DNA of 64,000 bases from Xanthomonas sp. NCPPB 1128. Lineage in GTDB: Bacteria; Pseudomonadota; Gammaproteobacteria; Xanthomonadales; Xanthomonadaceae. This document shows, in pieces, positions 59,194-64,000 of the stretch. The number at the start of each line of letters is the position of its first letter. Position 1 is the first letter of the stretch. The DNA lies in the NCBI RefSeq assembly GCF_001043115.1, contig NZ_LFME01000005.1, positions 62,001-126,000 of the forward strand, read 5' to 3'. A model generated the notes under the pieces. That model was not told the origin of the DNA. It ran no database searches and was given only the letters and a program-made list of their open reading frames with translations. The translations under genes were made by a program, and so were the position numbers.

Positions 59194-60951
59194 TCAGTCG
59201 AAACGCAGGCGGCGTTCGGCGAACACGTACAGGCGTCGCCAGACCGCGCGGTTGAAGAGGGTCACGAACAGCGACATCACCGCCACCCCGAGCAGCACCC
59301 GCGGGCCGTCGCCGGCGGCGGTGGCGCGGGCGATGTAGGCACCGAGGCCGTAGGCCTGCACCTGGGTGTGGCCCCAGCTGGCCAGCTCGGCCACGATGCT
59401 GGCGTTCCAGGAGCCGCCCGACGCGGTCAGCGCACCGGTGATGTAGTACGGGAAGATGCCGGGCAGGATCACCCGCCGCCACCAGGTCCACGAGCGCAGG
59501 TGGTAGATGGTCGCCGCCTCGCGCAGATCGGTGGGAAACGCGCTGGCGCCGGCGATCACGTTGAACAGGATGTACCACTGGGTGCCGAGGATCATCAGCG
59601 GCGACAGCCAGATGTTGGGATCGGCACCGGTACTGACGATGGCCAGCACCGCGAACGGGAACAGCACGTTGGCCGGGAACGCGGCCAGGAACTGCGCCAG
59701 CGGCTGCACCCGCTGCGCCACCTTCGGCCGCAACCCGATCCACACCCCGATCGGCACCCACACCACGCTGGCCAGGGCGATCAGCACCACCACCCGCAGC
59801 AGCGTGGCCAGGCCGCCACCGAAGGCCTCGGCCAGATCGTGCAGGCCCAGATGGCGGCGGCCGTAGTCGTAGGCGAACCAGGCCGCGGCCGCGCCGGCCA
59901 CGGCCAGCGCCGCGCTCCACAGCCGATCGCCCCACACCCCGCTGCGGCCGGATGCGCGCGGCGTCGCCACGGGCTGCGGCTGGTGCCGCGGCACCCAGCG
60001 CACCAGCATGGCGCGCTGCCACACCCAGGCCAGCGGCGCGACCAGGCGCTTGGCCAGGCGCGTGCGCCGCAGCAGGTCGTACAGCCACGACTGCGGCTTG
60101 TCCTGCGAGGCGGTGAGTTCGGCGCGGAACTTGTCCGACCAGGCCACGATCGGACGGAACAGCAACTGGTCGTACAGTGCGATCAGCACCGCCATTGCGA
60201 CGACTGCCCAGCCGACCGCGGCGAAGTTGCGCTGCGCGATCGCCAGCGCCAGGTACGAGCCGATGCCGGGCAGTTCCAGGGTGTGGTCGCCGACGCTGAT
60301 CGCCTCGGAGGCGACCACGAAGAACCAGCCGCCGGACATGGACATCATCATGTTCCAGATCAGCGAGGGCGTGGCGTACGGCGCCTCCAGCCGCCAGAAG
60401 CGCTGCCAGGCGCTGAGCCCGAAGCCGCGCGACACCTCGTCCAGGTCGCGCGGCACGTTGCGCAGCGACTGGTAGAACGAGAACGCCATGTTCCAGGCCT
60501 GGCTGGTGAAGATGGCGAAGATCGAGGCCAGCTCGGCGCCGATCTGGCGGCCTGGGAACAGGCCCAGGAAGAAGGTCACGGTGAAGGTGAGGAAGCCCAG
60601 CACCGGCACCGACTGCAGGATGTCCAGCGCCGGCACGATCACCCGCTCGGCGCGCCGGCTCTTGGCGGCCAGGGTCGCCACCACGAAGGTGAACACCAGC
60701 GAGGCGGCCATCGCCGCGAACATGCGCAAGGTGGTGCGCAGGCCGTACTCGGGCAACTGCCACAGATCCAGCGACACCGCGGCGGTGCCGGCCGGCGGCA
60801 GCGGCGCGCGCATGTCGGACGCACCGTGCAGTAGCAGCGCGCCCAGGCCCAGCAGCAGCGCGAACACCGCCAGATCGTGCAAATTGGGCAGCACGCCGGG
60901 ACGTGCGGCGAGCTGTCCGGGCGCGGAGCGGTCGCGGGCGAATGGCAGCAT
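59194..60951 (-). CDS. Duplicated ABC transporter permease (585 aa)
   Basis: Two BPD_transp_1 permease domains in one chain: first around 90-270 with AAKSRRAERVIVPALDILQSVPVLGFL and a second around 370-560 with LASVVWVPIGVWIGLRP, LREAATIYHLRSWTWWRRVILPG. Each carries the EAA-type loop that contacts the ATPase. The start at 60951 (MLPFARD) is chosen because upstream in-frame sequence looks non-coding, although its Shine-Dalgarno is poor. Single-polypeptide duplication of a permease of this class is found in NitT/TauT-like systems. Confidence 0.85.
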   Translation of the reverse strand: MLPFARDRSAPGQLAARPGVLPNLHDLAVFALLLGLGALLLHGASDMRAPLPPAGTAAVSLDLWQLPEYGLRTTLRMFAAMAASLVFTFVVATLAAKSRRAERVIVPALDILQSVPVLGFLTFTVTFFLGLFPGRQIGAELASIFAIFTSQAWNMAFSFYQSLRNVPRDLDEVSRGFGLSAWQRFWRLEAPYATPSLIWNMMMSMSGGWFFVVASEAISVGDHTLELPGIGSYLALAIAQRNFAAVGWAVVAMAVLIALYDQLLFRPIVAWSDKFRAELTASQDKPQSWLYDLLRRTRLAKRLVAPLAWVWQRAMLVRWVPRHQPQPVATPRASGRSGVWGDRLWSAALAVAGAAAAWFAYDYGRRHLGLHDLAEAFGGGLATLLRVVVLIALASVVWVPIGVWIGLRPKVAQRVQPLAQFLAAFPANVLFPFAVLAIVSTGADPNIWLSPLMILGTQWYILFNVIAGASAFPTDLREAATIYHLRSWTWWRRVILPGIFPYYITGALTASGGSWNASIVAELASWGHTQVQAYGLGAYIARATAAGDGPRVLLGVAVMSLFVTLFNRAVWRRLYVFAERRLRFD

Positions 60952-61472
60952 GAGGAAATCCGGCAGGAGCGGCAGCGTGCGCCGCAGGAGAAGGACGCTG
61001 GCGCGGGTCGCGAAGCGGACCGCCCAGTGTGACCGGGGAAGATGTACGCCGTGCGTCAGCCGCTGCCGGCCGCGCCGGCATGTACCGGCTGCATGGCGCA
61101 CGCACGCCGTCGCCGCGCCACGCAATCGCGCAGCGAGCGATGAATCAAGGACGATGGCGATGGCAGGCGCATGGGCGGCTCCGACGATGGGCAACGCCAG
61201 GGGCTACGCTCGGAGTCCTCGCGGATCGGGCTTGCGCATTCTCGGAATCAAGGCCAGCGCCGCGAAGGGCTGGCGAACGATCCCGTCCTGAGCGGACGGG
61301 ACCCATCTGGGACGACCCAGACCGTGGCGGTCCTGTCAGCTCTGTCGCTGCAGCGTCGGTCTAGGATGACTGTCCAAGGAAGGTGGCCTCTGGCCGGAAA
61401 ACGATGGGCGCGCGCAGTATAGCCAGCTGCTGCGCCGCCGCAAGTCCGCGCGGCGTGCGCCGCGCCGCGCAT
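60952..61472. other. Intergenic region without a recognised gene
   Basis: About 520 bases between the permease start and the stop of the PAS-GGDEF-EAL gene, which points the same way. I see no gene, no consensus promoter and no clear terminator. It contains a few short inverted repeats only. Confidence 0.5.
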
Positions 61473-64000
61473 TCACTGCGCAGCCAGCACCAGCCGCGGA
61501 TGGGTCGCCGGCGCCACCTGCTGGCGCGCGCGCAACCAGGCGGCCAGCTCGCGCGGCGGCAGCGGCCGCGAGTGCAGATAGCCCTGGATCTCGTCGCAGC
61601 CCTGCTCGCGCAGCAGCGCCTCTTCCTGCACCGTCTCCACGCCCTCGGCCACCACCTGCATGCCCAGCGCGTGGCCGAGCTGCACGATCGCCTGGGTGAC
61701 CTTGGCGGTGCCGCTGTCGTGCAGCATGTCCTGCACGAAGCTGCGGTCGATCTTCAGGCGCTGCACCGGGAAGCGGTTGAGGTAATGCAGGTTGGAGAAA
61801 CCGGTACCGAAATCGTCCACCGCCAGCAGTACGCCTTCCTGCTCGAACAATTCGAAGCAGCGGCGCAGCGACTCGCTGTCGCGGATCAGCGCCGACTCGG
61901 TCAACTCCAGCTCCAGCCGCTTCGGCGACCAGCCGTTGCGCTGGCACAGGTCGATCACCCGCTCGGCGAAGCCGCGGTCGCGCAACTGCATCGCCGAGAC
62001 GTTCACCGAGACACGATCGAAGCTCAGCCCCGCCGCATCCCAGGCTGCGGCCTGGCGGCAGGCCTCGCCGATCACCCAGTCGCCCAGGCGCACGATCTCG
62101 CCGCATTCCTCGGCGATCGGAATGAATTCGGCCGGGTTGCAGTGGCCGTGGCCGGGACGGTGCCAGCGCAACAGCGCTTCCACCGCCGGCGCCCGTTCGC
62201 CCGCCGCATGCACCAGCGGCTGGTACACCAACGAGAACTCCTCGCGGTCCAGCGCGCCGTGCAGCGCGTGTTCGATCTCCAGGCGCCGCTGCGCGCGCAG
62301 CAACACGTCCTGGCTGTAGTAATGGCAGGTGTTGCGCCCGGATTCCTTGGCCGCGTACATCGCCGCATCCGCTGCGCGCAGCAGGCCATCGAAGTCCTGG
62401 CGCCCCTCCTCCATCAGCGCGATGCCGATGCTGGCGCCGATCTTGATCACGTTCTCGCCGCTGTGCAGCGGCTCGGCCAGCGCCGCGATCAGCTTGCGCG
62501 CCACGTGACCGGCGTCGCCGGGCTCGGCCAGGTCGCGCAGCACCACGACGAACTCGTCGCCGCTGAAGCGGCCGAACAGGTCGCTGGTGCGCAGTTGCTG
62601 GTGCATGCGGGTGGCCGCCAGCTTCAGCAACGCGTCGCCGGTGGCGTGGCCGAAGGAATCGTTGATGCTCTTGAAGCCGTCCAGGTCGACGAACAGCATC
62701 GCCAGCGTGGTGCCGCGCTCCACCGCCTCGTTCATCGCCTTCTCGGCCTGCTCGCGCAGCAGCTGCCGGTTCGGCAGGCCGGTCAGCAGGTCGTAGTGGG
62801 CCAGCAGCTCGATGCGCTCGCTGGCCTCGCGCTCGCGGGTGATGTCGCGGAACAGCACCACGAAGCGCGGCGGCAGGCCGTCGCGTTCGTCAAGCTCGAT
62901 CAGCACCTGCACCCAGATGCGCTGCCCGGACGGGCGGTGGAAGCACAGGTCCAACTGCTCCGGCAGGCCGCCCTCGGTGATGCGCACCAGCGCCGACTCG
63001 AACGCATCGCGCGAGTCCTGGGTATACAACGCCAGCGCGTGGTCCAGATCGATGGCCTCCTTGCGCAGGCCATGGATGCGGTAGCACTCCTCGGTCCACT
63101 GCATGCGCCGGGTGCCGACCTCGATCTCGCAGCCGCCGATCTTGCCCAGCGCCGAGACCCGGTTGAGCAACTCGGTGCGCCAGCGGATCAGCGCGTCGGT
63201 CTGGCGCTGCTCGGTGATGTTCTGCACCTGGCCGAGCACGCGCTGGATGCGGCCGTCGGCCTCCACCTGCGGCTGCGCCCACACCCGCAGGTGCAGCGGT
63301 GACTCGCTGCCACGCACCAGCTCGACCTCGAAATTGGCCGGCTTGGCCTCGCGCGCCATGCGCCGCCAGATCGAGATCAGCTGCGCCATCGAATCGCGGC
63401 TGAGCAGGCGCAGCCAGCCGCGGCTGCTCGGCGCCTGCTGCTCGTCCAGGCCGGTGACGCGCAGGAACTCGCGCGAGCACCACACCCGGTCGCGCAACGG
63501 GTCCCAGGACCAGCTGCCCATGCGGGTCATGCGCTGCGCCTCGCGCAGCAGGGTCTGCTGGTCGCGCAGGCGCTGCTCGAGCAGCTTCTGCTCGTGGATG
63601 TCGGTATGCGTGCCGATCATGCGCAGCGGGCTGCCGTCGGCAGTGCGCGCGACGATGCGGCCGCGGTCCAGGATCCAGTGCCACTGCCCGTCCTGCCGGC
63701 GCAGGCGGAACTCGCACATGTAGGTTTCGGTGCGGCCCTCGAAATGCGCGCGGATCGCCTGGCGCAGGCGTTCCTGATCGTCGCCGTGGACCAGCGGCAG
63801 CAACGCGTTCAGGCCGTCGGCCGGGGCATCGCCGGCGTAGCCGAGCATGCGCTTCCAGCGCTCGGAGCGGAAAATGGTGTCGCTGGGGATGTCCCAGTCC
63901 CACAGACCGTGCTCGGCGCTGTCCAGGGCGATCTCCCAGCGGGTCGCGCCGTCGCTGCCGACCGGTTCGGGCACGCTGAGGGTGTAGGCCAGCAGGCCGC
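61473..64000 (-). CDS. PAS-GGDEF-EAL signalling protein, N-terminus cut by window edge
   Basis: A cyclic-di-GMP turnover protein. Two to three PAS/PAC sensor units (about 10-390, for example LDSAEHGLWDWDIPSDTIFRSERW and the PAC box MCEFRLRRQDGQWHWI), a GGDEF domain with SGDEF replacing GGDEF (GRFSGDEFVVVL), and an intact EAL domain (VEALLRWHRPGHG, then TELTESALI, DDFGTGFSNLHYLNRFP). The phosphodiesterase half looks competent. The GTG at 63974 is the first in-frame start, but the frame continues to the window edge with coding-like residues, so the true start lies beyond it. Confidence 0.9.
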   Translation of the reverse strand, partial: GLLAYTLSVPEPVGSDGATRWEIALDSAEHGLWDWDIPSDTIFRSERWKRMLGYAGDAPADGLNALLPLVHGDDQERLRQAIRAHFEGRTETYMCEFRLRRQDGQWHWILDRGRIVARTADGSPLRMIGTHTDIHEQKLLEQRLRDQQTLLREAQRMTRMGSWSWDPLRDRVWCSREFLRVTGLDEQQAPSSRGWLRLLSRDSMAQLISIWRRMAREAKPANFEVELVRGSESPLHLRVWAQPQVEADGRIQRVLGQVQNITEQRQTDALIRWRTELLNRVSALGKIGGCEIEVGTRRMQWTEECYRIHGLRKEAIDLDHALALYTQDSRDAFESALVRITEGGLPEQLDLCFHRPSGQRIWVQVLIELDERDGLPPRFVVLFRDITREREASERIELLAHYDLLTGLPNRQLLREQAEKAMNEAVERGTTLAMLFVDLDGFKSINDSFGHATGDALLKLAATRMHQQLRTSDLFGRFSGDEFVVVLRDLAEPGDAGHVARKLIAALAEPLHSGENVIKIGASIGIALMEEGRQDFDGLLRAADAAMYAAKESGRNTCHYYSQDVLLRAQRRLEIEHALHGALDREEFSLVYQPLVHAAGERAPAVEALLRWHRPGHGHCNPAEFIPIAEECGEIVRLGDWVIGEACRQAAAWDAAGLSFDRVSVNVSAMQLRDRGFAERVIDLCQRNGWSPKRLELELTESALIRDSESLRRCFELFEQEGVLLAVDDFGTGFSNLHYLNRFPVQRLKIDRSFVQDMLHDSGTAKVTQAIVQLGHALGMQVVAEGVETVQEEALLREQGCDEIQGYLHSRPLPPRELAAWLRARQQVAPATHPRLVLAAQ

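Overview
The window is GC-rich bacterial chromosome with tightly packed, overlapping genes. Gene content and order (ftsK-lolA-rarA-crcB, aat-infA-clpA-clpS, nudJ-mnmA-hflD), WxcM/FdtA-type sugar genes, FixJ-free CheY-type signalling and the intergenic GTAGGAGCGGCTTCAGCCGCGAC repeats point to a gammaproteobacterium of the Xanthomonadaceae, most likely Xanthomonas or a close relative. No rRNA, tRNA, CRISPR array or insertion sequence was recognised.

The left half (about 0.7-33 kb) is an accessory block that appears to be one regulon. A sigma factor of the ECF type (25325), its zinc-finger anti-sigma factor (25906) and a subtilisin-like lipoprotein (26544) form an operon that reads directly into ccmCDEFGHI (cytochrome c maturation). 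Upstream, on the same strand, lie a cytochrome b561, an outer-membrane fused cytochrome-porin with Cyc2-like architecture, a small cytochrome c and an outer-membrane-like protein. Divergent to these is a 15-gene minus-strand glycan operon (21690 down to 6680): dTDP-Fuc3NAc-type sugar synthesis, Wzx, Wzy, Wzz, glycosyltransferases, then a methyltransferase-amidohydrolase-methyltransferase-radical SAM group. Further left are two divergent units: radical SAM plus nucleotidyltransferase (plus strand) and HPr-kinase-like protein plus ABC exporter (minus strand).

The link between these units is visible in the DNA. Six copies of a two-part motif, GCAACCTTTC - 10 bases - CGGCACnnA with exactly constant spacing, lie just upstream of and oriented toward the sigma gene, the cytochrome operon, the fdtA operon, the mid-operon methyltransferase gene, the radical SAM-nucleotidyltransferase operon and the HPr-kinase-ABC operon. 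I infer these are autoregulated ECF promoters, so that about 30 genes for a trans-envelope electron path, its haem-loading machinery, a surface glycan and a RiPP-like modification/export module are switched together. I regard this as the candidate undescribed system in the window.

The middle (33-38 kb) holds a lone CheY-like regulator, a secreted CVNH-lectin-like protein, a small secreted protein, a Fur-box-preceded DUF3649-PepSY-DUF3325 iron-uptake-associated operon and crcB with a fluoride riboswitch. The right part (38-57 kb) is conserved housekeeping: rarA, a CDF metal exporter, lolA, a transglutaminase-like protein, ftsK, trxB, an acyltransferase, aat, infA, clpA, clpS, a Nudix hydrolase, mnmA and hflD, then a chemotaxis-receptor-like protein. 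The last 7 kb hold a cluster of REP-like repeats, a NitT/TauT-type ABC transporter (ATPase plus duplicated permease) and the C-terminal part of a PAS-GGDEF-EAL protein cut by the window edge.
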